A stretch of 64,000 nt of DNA from assembly GCF_002531725.1 (NCBI RefSeq), contig NZ_NWSQ01000019.1, positions 62,001-126,000 on the forward strand. The letters are read 5' to 3'. Within the stretch, counting starts at the first letter, position 1, and each line of letters opens with the position of its first letter. Under the pieces are notes generated by a model. It was not told where the DNA came from. It searched no databases and saw only the letters and a list, made by a program, of their open reading frames with translations. Of this stretch, positions 1 through 9,074 are shown in pieces. The position numbers were made by a program, and so were the translations under genes. This stretch comes from Rhizobium sp. L43 (GTDB lineage: Bacteria > Pseudomonadota > Alphaproteobacteria > Rhizobiales > Rhizobiaceae).

Positions 1-1272
1 ACAGTGGCAGCAGGTACAGTCGCGCCCCACCGCGACCTCGCCGGACCACGGCTCATTGGGTCAGCACAGCTTGGATCCGAGCTCCTGATGCGCCTTGCGG
101 TTCGAGACATCGACATTCTTGACCTTCCGCCAGATTTTGAGCCGACCGATGACTATCAGGGTGCACTTGTGCTGATCCGGGTCGCCGGTCGTCCGTGCGG
201 CCAAGCTGTGATCGCCTTCGACACCGATGGCGGCAAGACACCAATTAAGGACCGGATTCTGTCTGCGGCCGGTTCATCGGTGTTCGAGGCTTGGTTGAGG
301 CATCGGCTGGCCCTCCCTGACCCGTCGCCCGCTCCAAGTCAGCTGCCGAAAGCTTCCGTCGTGATCTGCACGCGCGATCGTACCGAAGATCTGGAGCGCT
401 GCCTCACCGGGCTTTTGGCTATGCCCGATAGGACCGATATTCTCGTCGTCGACAATGCCCCATCGAGCGAAGCCACGCGAGATTTGGTCGGCCGCTTCGA
501 CACTGTGAGATATCTGCGCGAACCGCGTCCTGGTCTTGACGTCGCTCGCAACACTGCCCTTCGCAACGTAGAGGCAGACGTCGTCGCCTTCATCGACGAC
601 GATGCGGTCCCCGACCCGCTATGGCTTAGAACTTTGCTTCGCAATTTCGAGGACCCCCTGGTGCTGGCCGTAACCGGCCTCACTATGGCGGCAGAGCTGG
701 AAACGGACTCGCAGATCGCCTTTCAACATTTTGGCGGTTTTTGCCGTGGTTTCAGGCGTCAGATCTATGACGCCCACAACCTGGACCCATTCACCGGATG
801 GCATGCGGGTGCCGGTGTCAATATGGCATTGCGCCGAACCATCGTTGACGCGGTAGGGTGGTTCGACGAGGCCCTCGACGCTGGAACGCTAAGCCTGGCT
901 GGTGGCGACACAGACATGTTCCGGCGTGTACTCGAAGCCGGGTATCGGATCATCTACGATCCCGAGGCTCTGAACTGGCACCGCCATCGTCGCTCAAGCA
1001 AGGAACTGCAGCAGCAGATGTATGGTTACGAGGCTGCATCGTTCGCCATCTTGACGAAGGCCCTCCTGTTCGAGGGAAACCCGCGTGCGCTCCCTCGCAT
1101 GGTTCGTTCCTACATCAGGCTTCTTCGGCGCGTGTTTCAACCTCGACAGACACACCAGTTCAGCCTGCCTTACAACGACGCCTTAACCCAGTTCAGAGGG
1201 GCTGCGAGCGGCCCGCTTCGTTATGTCAGAGCGCGGGCGCGAGCAGGGAAGGCAGGGCATAATGGCGGTTGA
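1..1272 (+). CDS. Family 2 glycosyltransferase, 5' end outside window
   Basis: The frame is open from the first base, so the true start may lie upstream; a GTG at base 4 is the first in-window candidate. After an N-terminal extension of about 110 residues comes a GT-A fold: KASVVICTRDR opens the nucleotide-sugar domain and VVAFIDDDAVPDP carries the metal-binding DDD. A C-terminal half with GGDTDMFRR follows. GT2 enzymes transfer a sugar from an NDP-sugar, usually onto a polysaccharide or lipid carrier at the inner membrane. The acceptor cannot be read from sequence. It overlaps the next glycosyltransferase by 11 bases, so the two are probably co-translated for surface-polysaccharide assembly. 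Confidence 0.85.
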   Translation, partial: TVAAGTVAPHRDLAGPRLIGSAQLGSELLMRLAVRDIDILDLPPDFEPTDDYQGALVLIRVAGRPCGQAVIAFDTDGGKTPIKDRILSAAGSSVFEAWLRHRLALPDPSPAPSQLPKASVVICTRDRTEDLERCLTGLLAMPDRTDILVVDNAPSSEATRDLVGRFDTVRYLREPRPGLDVARNTALRNVEADVVAFIDDDAVPDPLWLRTLLRNFEDPLVLAVTGLTMAAELETDSQIAFQHFGGFCRGFRRQIYDAHNLDPFTGWHAGAGVNMALRRTIVDAVGWFDEALDAGTLSLAGGDTDMFRRVLEAGYRIIYDPEALNWHRHRRSSKELQQQMYGYEAASFAILTKALLFEGNPRALPRMVRSYIRLLRRVFQPRQTHQFSLPYNDALTQFRGAASGPLRYVRARARAGKAGHNGG

Positions 1273-2632
1273 CGTCAGCGTTATCATACCAACGCACAAT
1301 CGTGCCGTCATGCTGAGGTCGCTGCTGGGCAAGCTCGACGCTCAGCGAGATGGAACCCCAGCATTCGAAGTCCTGGTTGTGGCGGACGGGTGTGAGGACG
1401 ACACGTCGACAATGCTCGCGTCGCTTCGTACCCGCGTTCCGCTTCGTACCCTGTCGTTGCCGGGCGTCGGTCCGGCACTTGCCCGCAATGCGGGGGCGCA
1501 GGTCGCGAGCGGCCGTTTATTGATCTTCCTGGATGACGACATCGAGCCCGGGGAAAACTTCGTTTGGGCGCACGTCGTTGAACATCAGCGTCAACCCGGG
1601 GGCGTGGTATTGGGGCCTTACCCGCCACTTCCGCACATTGCAAAGGACCGCTTCCGCCTCAACGCGCGCGCATGGTGGACGAGGCACTTCGAGCGCGTCT
1701 CCCGCCCTGGACATCGGTTCGCTTTTACCGATGTGCTGACAGGAAATCTTTCGCTGGATGCGGAACTGTTTCACGCAATGGGCGGGCTCGATCCGCAATT
1801 CGCCCGTGCACGAGAAGACTTCGAATTTGGTCTACGCCTGATCAAAAAGGGAGTTCCAATTCGTTTTGCTCCTGACGCATTAGGCTATCATCTTGAGCAT
1901 CAGACGTCGACACTCACTGGAAAGATGGTGCGCAGGCATCAAGAGGGACGCTCCGATGCCTTGATGGCTCGCAAGCACCCGGACATACAGCGGCTGCTCG
2001 AAATCCATCGGTTTGCCGGAAGAAAGCGGCGGAAGAGACGTCTGCAAATGACCATCGCTACCCGCGCCGGGTCTGTCCTTGACCCCCTCGTCAAGGCTGG
2101 CCCCCGGGTCCTCCAAATGTTGGAAAAGGCTGGCCTTCGCAGGCTCTACGAGAAGCTGGAGCGACAGCTCAATGGATATCATTATCTTCGCGGTGCCGCC
2201 GAAGTCTTGGGTGTGGATTGGCGGCTTCCGACGGATCCGGCAGCGTCTGCCGACGACATCGAGGTGCTCGAGATCAATCTGGAGCAAGGCCTTGAGGGAG
2301 CCGAAGCTATGCTGGCGGAACGCCGACCGCTCGCTGCTCGTATCGTGAATGGGAGGGTACTCGTCGGCGACATGGGTCACCAGATCGGCGCCGAACCGTG
2401 GGATGCACGGCATCTCCGTCCGTGGCTGAACCGCCGGGCAATACACGGATATCTTCCTGTGGCGCTTGCCGAATGGCTGGGTCAGCCGACCAACGTCCCC
2501 ACGCCTTTGTCCGACTTCACATTGAACATCCTCAATAATCCCAGTTTCCGCGTGCATACAATCGAACAGCACCTCCAGTGGACGCAGGCGAAATTGCCTT
2601 CAGCACTCTATGACAATACCGGTAAATCGTAG
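1262..2632 (+). CDS. Family 2 glycosyltransferase
   Basis: The ATG at 1262 is preferred over an in-frame ATG 39 bases upstream, because the protein then begins directly with the GT2 fold (VDVSVIIPTHNRA) and overlaps its neighbour by only 11 bases. The metal-binding motif is LLIFLDDDIEPG near residue 85. A probable catalytic-base region, ARAREDFEFGLRL, lies near residue 180. The last 200 residues have no motif I recognise. It probably acts with the upstream glycosyltransferase on the same glycan; donor and acceptor are unknown. Confidence 0.85.
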   Translation: MAVDVSVIIPTHNRAVMLRSLLGKLDAQRDGTPAFEVLVVADGCEDDTSTMLASLRTRVPLRTLSLPGVGPALARNAGAQVASGRLLIFLDDDIEPGENFVWAHVVEHQRQPGGVVLGPYPPLPHIAKDRFRLNARAWWTRHFERVSRPGHRFAFTDVLTGNLSLDAELFHAMGGLDPQFARAREDFEFGLRLIKKGVPIRFAPDALGYHLEHQTSTLTGKMVRRHQEGRSDALMARKHPDIQRLLEIHRFAGRKRRKRRLQMTIATRAGSVLDPLVKAGPRVLQMLEKAGLRRLYEKLERQLNGYHYLRGAAEVLGVDWRLPTDPAASADDIEVLEINLEQGLEGAEAMLAERRPLAARIVNGRVLVGDMGHQIGAEPWDARHLRPWLNRRAIHGYLPVALAEWLGQPTNVPTPLSDFTLNILNNPSFRVHTIEQHLQWTQAKLPSALYDNTGKS

Positions 2633-2741
2633 CGACCGGCACTGCTGCAGCCGAGCGCCAGGTTCAGACGTCCGACCGCGCCCATGCTGATGGGCCGGCC
2701 TTGGGGGCGTCCGGCTGTCGTGGAGCAGCAGGCCGCGATGG

Positions 2742-3698
2742 TTATTCCGCCGCGCCCGCCGTCATTTTCTGCCTGAACCAGTCGAGCGTCATCGCCACGC
2801 CCTGTTCGTAGGAGATCTTGCACGACCATTCGGGCATGACATAATGCGCATTGGTCAGGTCCGGCCGCCGGTTCGTCGGGTCCTGCGGTGGTGACGGCTC
2901 GAAGACGATCGGCACGCCGCCGGCGAGCGTGGAAACATATTGCGCGACCTCGAGAACCGAAATCTCACGATCATTGCCGATATTCAGAGGTCCCTTATAG
3001 TCGGTTTCGTTGATCCAGAAATAGCGGGCGAAGCCATCGACGATATCGTCGACATAGCCCCAGCTGCGGGACTGAAGACCATCGCCGAACACGGTGATCG
3101 GCCGGCCGGACAGCGCCTGGGTGAGGAAGTTGGAGACCGCGCGGCCGTCGTCGGCCCGGGTCCGGGGCCCATAAATATTGAAGGGGCGGATGACCTTGAC
3201 GTTGAGCCCGCGGGTGCGCTGCATCTCGAACAGCAGCGACTCCGTGCACCGCTTGCTCTCGTCATAGGACGAGCGCGGCCCGGTACAGTCGACCTGGCCC
3301 TTATAGGATTCCGGCTGCGGCGACACCAAGGGGTCGCCGTAGACTTCGGAGGAGGAGGTGAAGCCGAAACGCCCGCCCTTCTTCAACAGCTCCAGCAGCC
3401 GGAATGCTCCGAGAAGATTGGCCGAAATCGTCCTCTGCGGCTCCTTCATATACCAGGGCGGCGAGGCCGGGGACGCAAGATGGTAGATTTCGTCGAATTT
3501 GTCGGAACTCCGCAACGTCTCGACATCCGACTTCACGAAGTGAAAGCGGGGGTCCCTGATATGGGAGATATTTTCGAAAAGTCCGGTCCAAAGATTGTCA
3601 ACAACGACCAGCTTTTCGATGTCAGTTCTAAGCAAAAGCCTGTCACATAAATGCGATCCGATGAACCCAGCTCCGCCAGATACCAATACGCTTCTCAT
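2742..3698 (-). CDS. NAD-dependent sugar epimerase/decarboxylase (UDP-glucuronate decarboxylase-like)
   Basis: Extended short-chain dehydrogenase of 318 residues. The start is the ATG at 3698, which puts the Rossmann motif SGGAGFIGSHL at residues 6-16; longer in-frame starts only add a low-complexity leader. The catalytic YxxxK is visible in SSYDESKR, and the NIYGPRTRADDGR segment is typical of UDP-xylose synthases. Those enzymes oxidise and decarboxylate UDP-glucuronate to UDP-xylose in the cytosol. It converges on the two glycosyltransferases, fitting a donor-sugar role in polysaccharide synthesis. Other extended SDR specificities cannot be excluded. Confidence 0.8.
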   Translation of the reverse strand: MRSVLVSGGAGFIGSHLCDRLLLRTDIEKLVVVDNLWTGLFENISHIRDPRFHFVKSDVETLRSSDKFDEIYHLASPASPPWYMKEPQRTISANLLGAFRLLELLKKGGRFGFTSSSEVYGDPLVSPQPESYKGQVDCTGPRSSYDESKRCTESLLFEMQRTRGLNVKVIRPFNIYGPRTRADDGRAVSNFLTQALSGRPITVFGDGLQSRSWGYVDDIVDGFARYFWINETDYKGPLNIGNDREISVLEVAQYVSTLAGGVPIVFEPSPPQDPTNRRPDLTNAHYVMPEWSCKISYEQGVAMTLDWFRQKMTAGAAE

Positions 3699-4099
3699 TA
3701 CATTCGCCTCGTGACTTGGGGAAGAGGTGGCCGCTGTATTAGCATCACCTGTTACATGTGGCAATTACCTAGAAAAACTCCAGGAAATACTCTACCATTA
3801 CTGTTAATTATTGATTCCTTTACTTGGGGTGGCATCCTCTGTTCGGCGTCGAGAGACATTGCGGGTGCAGAACATGGGCTGCCTCTCCGATGTCTGCGGC
3901 CCTTTCGCTGCTATGAATTGTGCCCAATTACGCCCACAGCACGTCCGTCAAACTCAAACGAGTTTGTATCATGCGGTCGCTGGCTGGCGCATCGGGCCAA
4001 AGTCCGACCCGATATCAGGAAAAGCACGACCGTCGTTGCAAGCTGAATGGCATCCTTTGTGCGTCTTGAAAGCCGGCTTCTGCCGGGTCCCACAGAAGC
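3699..4099. other. Non-coding stretch upstream of the SDR gene
   Basis: About 400 bases without a convincing gene. It is more AT-rich than its flanks around 3750-3830, as expected for the SDR promoter on the minus strand. Short open frames on both strands lack ribosome sites and recognisable protein character. Confidence 0.4.
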
Positions 4100-4348
4100 C
4101 TATTGCGCTCCGTCGGCCGAGAGTGCGGTCAAGATTTGATCGGCTGCGGCGACACGATTCTCGTTAGGATAGTTTTTATTGACCGGGATGACGATGCCGA
4201 GAGGCTCTTTGGCAATGAAGGCGACGTAGCGTCGAAGCCGTTCGTCGAGCCGGATCAGCCATTTTCGCAAGAGTTTATTCGTCGGCAGAGGGAAACTGGA
4301 GTAGAATTCCGGCGGCCGGAGGAGTGTTCGCGTCGACCGAGGGATCCG
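4100..4348 (-). pseudogene. Possible gene remnant, C-terminal piece without a start codon
   Basis: On the minus strand a frame stays open from a TAG at 4349-4351 to a TAG at 4100-4102, about 80 codons, with no ATG, GTG or TTG in frame. The translation has normal protein character, for example RKWLIRLDERLRRYVAFIAK and LGIVIPVNKNYPNENRV, unlike typical antisense shadow frames. I do not recognise the family. It reads as the 3' end of a gene whose front was lost when the cyclase gene was placed here. It could still be chance. Confidence 0.25.
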
Positions 4349-4387
4349 CTAAGCGTGGCTTTTGTCACCTCGCTGGAGAGCGTGACC

Positions 4388-6703
4388 ATGGGAGAGGATC
4401 ATGCCGAGCGGCGGCTAGTTGCAATTCTCGCCGTCGATATCGTCGGTTATTCAAGACTCATCGAGGATAACGAGGCCGGTACGCTGGCCGCGATGAGGAC
4501 ATTGCGCTCCGAAGTCTTCGAGCCACTGCTGGCGGAATATCACGGGCGCACCGTGAAGCTCATGGGCGATGGCGCGATCGTGGAATTTGGCTCCGTCGTC
4601 GATGCCGTCCTGTGTGCCGTTGCCGCGCAAAAGCAGGTTGCGGCCCGGCAGGCGGATATCCCGCCCCAGCACCGGCTGCTCTTTCGCATGGGCGTCAATC
4701 TGGGCGACGTCGTCGTCGACGGCGATGATCTGCTGGGCGATGGGGTCAACGTCGCTGCGCGCCTCGAGCAGATCTGTGAGTCCGGCGGGCTGTTTGTCTC
4801 CGGCACCGCTTTCGATCACCTGCAGGGCAAGGTGGAACTGCCGCTGGAATTTATCGGCGAGCAGCATGTCAAAAATATCGCGCGCCCGGTCCGCACCTAT
4901 CGCGTGCTGCTTGATGGAAACGCGCCGAGCTGGCAGTTCAAAATCCGGCGCCTTCGCAGCTGGGCCCCGCTGGCGGCGATGGCTCTGCTTATGGTGGCCG
5001 CCTTCGGCGCAATATGGCTCGGCTCATGGAAGACCAGTGCGGAAACCGCATCGCTCGCGCGCATGGCGCTTCCCCTGCCTGACAAGCCGTCCATTGCCGT
5101 CCTGCCGTTCGACAACCTCAGTTCCGATCCGGAACAGGCCTACTTCGCCGATGGCATGACGGAAGACCTGATCACCGACCTTTCGAAGCTCTCCAGCATC
5201 TTTGTGATCGCCCGAAACTCCACCTTCGCCTACAAGGGCAAGCCGACCAAAGTTCAGCAGGTGGCCGAGGAACTCGGCGTCCGTTATATCCTGGAAGGCA
5301 GCGTGCGCCGCCAGGGCGACCAGGTCCGGATCAACGCACAGCTGATAGACGCGCTCGGCGGCCATCATCTCTGGGCTGAACGCTATGACGGCGCGATGAG
5401 CGACATTTTTACGCTGCAGGACAAGGTCATCGGCGAGATCGTGTCTGCGCTCACCGTCGAGTTCACGATGGCGGAGAAATCCCAGTCCGAGCAGGCGGAG
5501 ACGAAGAGCCCGCAGGCTTACGACGCCGTGCTGCAAGGCTGGGATCACCTGCGCCACGACAGCGAGGATGAAACCCTCAAGGCAATTCCGTTTTTCGAAA
5601 GGGCGATCGCGCTCGACCCCGATTACAGCCGCGCGCATGCGGCGCTCGCTTCGGCGAATTGGAGAATTGCCGTTTCCAATTGGGAGGCCGCCAATGTCGG
5701 CTTCGAGAGGGCGATGGAAAGCGTGGATCGGCACCTGGCGCTTGCGGTTCGAAAGCCCAATCCGCTTGCCTATGCGATCTCCGCCGAGGTGCTGGCACGG
5801 CAGGGCCGGTATGCTGACGCCTTTGTCAAAATCAGCCGCGCGATGGAACTCGATTCCAATGATCCCGAAAATCACCTCAGCAAAGCCCGGATTTTGAACG
5901 CAACGGGCCATGCTCCGGAGGCCGAACGCGAAGTGCAGCAGGCGATGCGTGTCGACCCGCAATATCCGCCGAGCTATCTCAGGGTTCTTGCGATTTCACA
6001 GTTCCACCAGGAGAAATATGCGGAGGCGGTGAAGACCCTCGAACTGCTGGTGATCCGGCAATCGGACGTCAGTGAAGACTACGCCACGCTGGTGTCGAGC
6101 TTCGGCCACCTCGGGCGGACGGACGGCGTTCAGGAAAACATCGAAAAATACAACGCGCTCGCGGTTCCCGCCGGCTACTCGCCGCTGACGGTGCAGGAAT
6201 TGGGCTGGTACTGGTACGGCGACATTTTCAACTACGATACGGCCTATCGCGAGCGCCTGAAGGAGGGCTTGCGTAAAGCCGGCGTGCCGGAGGGAGCGGG
6301 CACCGATATTTCCTATGACGAATACGCTCGCCTGATCGGCAAGAACAACGGGGAATACAATATCAAGGGCGCCACCGAGATAGACGCCCCGACGGCCAAG
6401 CGGCTGCACGACCGCGGCGTCAAGCTCGTCGATGTGCGCACCGCTTTGAGCTTTGGTCGCGGGCATGCGCCGGGAGCCATCAACCTTTCGGTCGTGGAGG
6501 TTTTGGCAAAAGACACGCTGTCGAAGGCGGTCAGCCGGGAGGAGGAGGTGATCTTCTCCTGCCACGGCAAATATTGCGGCGATTCCGCCTATGCATCGGC
6601 CAAAGCCTTGGTCTGGGGGTTTAAGAATGTCTACCACTTTGCCGGTGGCTTTCCCGCGTGGGAGGATGCTCACTACCCTATAGAGACCGCTCCGGGACAA
6701 TAG
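4388..6703 (+). CDS. Class III adenylate/guanylate cyclase fused to TolB-like, TPR and rhodanese domains
   Basis: The start is the ATG at 4388 after GGAGAG; upstream in-frame codons do not look coding. Domains in order over 771 residues: a class III cyclase at about 8-180 (VAILAVDIVGYSRL with metal-binding Asp17, KLMGDGAIVEF, GDGVNVAARLE); a membrane span at about 200-222; a TolB/FlgO-like segment from PSIAVLPFDNLSSDPE to LWAERYDG; TPR-like helical repeats; and a C-terminal rhodanese domain with VDVRTALSFGRGHAPGAINL and active loop SCHGKYCGDS (Cys725, Cys730). The cyclase would face the cytosol and the rest probably the periplasm. Cyclase-TolB-TPR proteins are common in rhizobia; the rhodanese tail is unusual. 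Its signal is unknown. Confidence 0.85.
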   Translation: MGEDHAERRLVAILAVDIVGYSRLIEDNEAGTLAAMRTLRSEVFEPLLAEYHGRTVKLMGDGAIVEFGSVVDAVLCAVAAQKQVAARQADIPPQHRLLFRMGVNLGDVVVDGDDLLGDGVNVAARLEQICESGGLFVSGTAFDHLQGKVELPLEFIGEQHVKNIARPVRTYRVLLDGNAPSWQFKIRRLRSWAPLAAMALLMVAAFGAIWLGSWKTSAETASLARMALPLPDKPSIAVLPFDNLSSDPEQAYFADGMTEDLITDLSKLSSIFVIARNSTFAYKGKPTKVQQVAEELGVRYILEGSVRRQGDQVRINAQLIDALGGHHLWAERYDGAMSDIFTLQDKVIGEIVSALTVEFTMAEKSQSEQAETKSPQAYDAVLQGWDHLRHDSEDETLKAIPFFERAIALDPDYSRAHAALASANWRIAVSNWEAANVGFERAMESVDRHLALAVRKPNPLAYAISAEVLARQGRYADAFVKISRAMELDSNDPENHLSKARILNATGHAPEAEREVQQAMRVDPQYPPSYLRVLAISQFHQEKYAEAVKTLELLVIRQSDVSEDYATLVSSFGHLGRTDGVQENIEKYNALAVPAGYSPLTVQELGWYWYGDIFNYDTAYRERLKEGLRKAGVPEGAGTDISYDEYARLIGKNNGEYNIKGATEIDAPTAKRLHDRGVKLVDVRTALSFGRGHAPGAINLSVVEVLAKDTLSKAVSREEEVIFSCHGKYCGDSAYASAKALVWGFKNVYHFAGGFPAWEDAHYPIETAPGQ

Positions 6704-6996
6704 CCAAAATGGCTGCCCCTCGGTCTCGTCCCGTCCTTCGGCCCCCTGTAAACGGGGCGAGGGAACGTGCCCTGCGAGGGTGAGGTGAGAAAGGGGACGT
6801 CGCGGCTTGGTCCCTTCGCCCCACAAGCGGGGGTCCGAAGGACGGGTCGAGACCCGTGGCTCGACCCCGGTCGGTGGCGGTAGCCGGATGAGGGGCACGC
6901 GGCGATCTCCTGGGGCGGAAATTCGTCAGTAGAATCAACGCCAAACGCTCTTGACCGGTTTCGCAGGCACAACCCATTAAGCCTTGACGACTGCAA
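6704..6996. other. Intergenic region with palindromic repeat material
   Basis: No gene seen. A small hairpin (GCCCC at 6741-6745 against GGGGC at 6754-6758) follows the cyclase stop, and a dispersed repeat lies at 6856-6896. Both the cyclase and the DUF882 gene end here, so this is a convergent terminator region. Confidence 0.5.
6856..6896 (+). repeat. Dispersed intergenic repeat, copy A
   Basis: About 41 bases beginning GTGGCTCGACC and ending GGATGAGGGGC. They match 33250-33290 with only a few differences. Both copies sit just downstream of gene ends, as rhizobial intergenic REP-like elements usually do. Confidence 0.6.
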
Positions 6997-8436
6997 TCAC
7001 CCCTCCGGGGGCGACGCAAATCGGCTCGCATCGAACAGATCAGCGGCGGCGACCGGAATGATATCCTTGCCTGACGGCGCGACATTGACCTCCCGATGAA
7101 CCATGCGGGGAGAAAGGCGAGGCGCGCTCAATCCCATCACCTCGCCGGGAGAATGCAGCGCCCATTTCATCAGCGCCGCGTCGGACGTCGATCCAAGGAA
7201 ATTTGCCTCTTCCCAGGAAGCGGTCATCGGCAGGGAGGCGATCATATCGGCGCCCTGCCTGGAGGCTCCTTGCGCAACAACGAGGGGCTCGAAGCGCGCG
7301 TGGGCCGGCAATGCAGAGGTTGGTTTATCCGGAAGCACGGCAATCGGGCCGATCGATGCAGTTTCCAGTTTGTCATCCACATCAGCGTCGGGCGCGAGAG
7401 CGGCCGGCCGCATCGCCGGTATCGGAATCGACAGAGATGAAACATCCCCAGCCGACCGCTTGTCATCCCGCTTTTCATCCGGCTCGACCGCACCGGTCTG
7501 CAGCGCCAGCGCATTCAATGCCCGGCTTCGGGGCGTGGGCAGCAGCGCCGTCACGAGCTTGTTGTCTCCGGTGTCGCCGCTCGGCCTGGTCGAGGTTCCC
7601 GCGTCTTCGTCTTCTCCCGCGCTGCTGGCGATCTGGATCGAGCTGGGGCCGCCGCGCTTCTTGTAGTTGGCAATCGCCTGACTGTATCCCGGCAGCGGCC
7701 GGCCATCGGCCGGGAGATGCATCGTCTGCCCATTCGGGAAAATTCGCGCGAGTTCCTGCCGCGACATGCGCGGCCAGGCCCGGACATTGCCGACGTCGAG
7801 ATGCACGAAGGGCGATCCCGAGCTCGGGTAATATCCGACACCGCCGACCTGCATCTGCATGGCAAGCGCCCGCAGCGTCGCAAGCTTGACGCCGGGAACG
7901 TAGAAATCCATCGCCTTGCCCAGCATGTGCTGGCTCTTCTTGGCGACACCGGTGCTGCGCGAACGGTTGCGCAGCATGTTATTGGTGGTGGGGGAACGAT
8001 AGGCGGAGACGATGTGGATGTAGTCCTTGCCGCCGCTCTTCTTGTACACCTCCCAGACCAGGTCGAGCAGCCGCGGATCCATCCGGGTCGGCTCGTTCCT
8101 TCGCCAGTCGCGCAGAAACCGATTGATCTGGGCAAGGCCCTTCGGATCGAACTTGCCGTCGCGCTTGTAGGTAATCGTGGCCCTTTCGCCGGTATGGGTA
8201 AAGAACAGCTTCAGGGCGCGATCTTCCGCCGAGGCAAAAGATGCAGAACCGACAAGTGCCGGCAGTGCAAACAGAGCCGGCAGAATGGTCTGCGCGGCAA
8301 AACGTTCCGCACGCGACAGGAGCGCGGCAATTCCACCCAAGGCTCTGCCCGATAATCCTTGCACTGAATACTTCAACACGACCAATCCCGCCCACACCAA
8401 ACACTCGACGACGGGCGGGAACTCCGCATCCATCAC
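6997..8436 (-). CDS. DUF882 / M15-type peptidase-like exported protein
   Basis: Protein of 479 residues. It has an N-terminal hydrophobic stretch (about residues 50-70, ending SFASAED) and then a YcbK/DUF882 peptidase_M15_2 domain at about 75-240. Zinc-site residues are visible in SQHMLGKAMDFYV (His170, Asp177) and FVHLDVG (His212), as in D,D-carboxypeptidase-like folds that act on peptidoglycan. The remaining 240 residues are low-complexity and divergent. The start could be either of two adjacent ATGs. A decayed paralogue lies at 13946-14746. Substrate cleavage is inferred from the family only. Confidence 0.8.
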   Translation of the reverse strand: MMDAEFPPVVECLVWAGLVVLKYSVQGLSGRALGGIAALLSRAERFAAQTILPALFALPALVGSASFASAEDRALKLFFTHTGERATITYKRDGKFDPKGLAQINRFLRDWRRNEPTRMDPRLLDLVWEVYKKSGGKDYIHIVSAYRSPTTNNMLRNRSRSTGVAKKSQHMLGKAMDFYVPGVKLATLRALAMQMQVGGVGYYPSSGSPFVHLDVGNVRAWPRMSRQELARIFPNGQTMHLPADGRPLPGYSQAIANYKKRGGPSSIQIASSAGEDEDAGTSTRPSGDTGDNKLVTALLPTPRSRALNALALQTGAVEPDEKRDDKRSAGDVSSLSIPIPAMRPAALAPDADVDDKLETASIGPIAVLPDKPTSALPAHARFEPLVVAQGASRQGADMIASLPMTASWEEANFLGSTSDAALMKWALHSPGEVMGLSAPRLSPRMVHREVNVAPSGKDIIPVAAADLFDASRFASPPEG

Positions 8437-8600
8437 GCTCAGTAAAGCCAGCTTATGGTCAATAAATTCCTAATAAGCGGATGCGCGAGCTTTCCTTCCC
8501 GCCGGTCGGCGGTTAGGCGACGACCGAGATCGGATAAGCGAAAGCGAGTCAGCTATGCCGGTCGCTGCAAGGATCTCATCTGGCTCCAGCATTGCTCATT

Positions 8601-8708
8601 GCCGAGATCGATTGTCGAGCTTGGACGGAGGGCGGTCGGTTGCGCCACGCCTCATATAAGGGATTGCGGGAGGAGCAGGATAATGTCGCGGTCTATGAGT
8701 TAGATTAA
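8601..8708 (+). pseudogene. 3' remnant of an ATP-dependent DNA ligase gene
   Basis: Thirty-five codons plus TAA read AEIDCRAWTEGGRLRHASYK and then GLREEQDNVAVYELD. They align residue for residue with the last part of the intact ligase at 22502-23551 (AEIEYRAWTHDGKLRHASYK, GLREKQDDAAIYTLE). Upstream sequence loses the match quickly. As at the intact locus, a small membrane-protein gene follows on the opposite strand. Confidence 0.75.
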
Positions 8709-8719
8709 CTTCCCAACCG

Positions 8720-9022
8720 CTACCGGCCGCAACCCATGCAAGGCTTGATAATTCCCATCAGACTCAAAATCATGAAGATCGATATAAAGGAGGTCACCAC
8801 CAGCACAAAGGGCATGGCGAAGAAGAACTTTGCTTTCGGCTTTGCTAAGAAGCGCTGATGCTGCCATTGGGAAAAATAGATGTCGGGCCCGAAATCCTTA
8901 CTGAAATCGAAGCCATTCTTCCGGTAGAAAATGATGGATCGGATGTACCAATACCAGTTGTAAGCGCAAAAGCCGCCCACGACGCACAGACCGATCCACA
9001 GTTGAATTCGATCGTCACTCAA
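8720..9022 (-). CDS. Small membrane protein, paralogue of the protein at 23563-23868
   Basis: Protein of 100 residues with a TTG start at 9022. It has two hydrophobic spans, at about 8-30 and 68-92, with an aromatic YNWYWYIRSIIFY segment and a Cys-rich tail (PCMGCGR). The paralogue shares the start context, the WYWYIRS-IFY and DF-KDFGP motifs and the PCxxC tail. In both cases the TTG directly follows the TGA of a ribbon-helix-helix-like reading frame, and a ligase 3' end lies on the other side. The function is unknown; conserved neighbours hint at a DNA-repair-linked cassette. Confidence 0.65.
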   Translation of the reverse strand: MSDDRIQLWIGLCVVGGFCAYNWYWYIRSIIFYRKNGFDFSKDFGPDIYFSQWQHQRFLAKPKAKFFFAMPFVLVVTSFISIFMILSLMGIIKPCMGCGR

Positions 9023-9055
9023 TCAAGCTTCCCCATCAATGTTGGCATCCTCGTC
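9023..9055 (-). pseudogene. C-terminal remnant of a ribbon-helix-helix-like gene
   Basis: The ten codons before the TGA at 9023-9025 read DEDANIDGEA. They match the tail DEDRDTDGEA of the frameshifted gene at 23869-24157. The sequence further upstream belongs to the acyltransferase, so only the last codons survive. Confidence 0.45.
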
Positions 9056-9074
9056 TTTCCCGGTGTCCGGCCGC

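Noticed and set aside
8455..8703. 82-codon plus-strand frame upstream of the small membrane gene
   Set aside because: It is in a different frame from the ligase remnant it overlaps and has Arg/Ser-rich random character.
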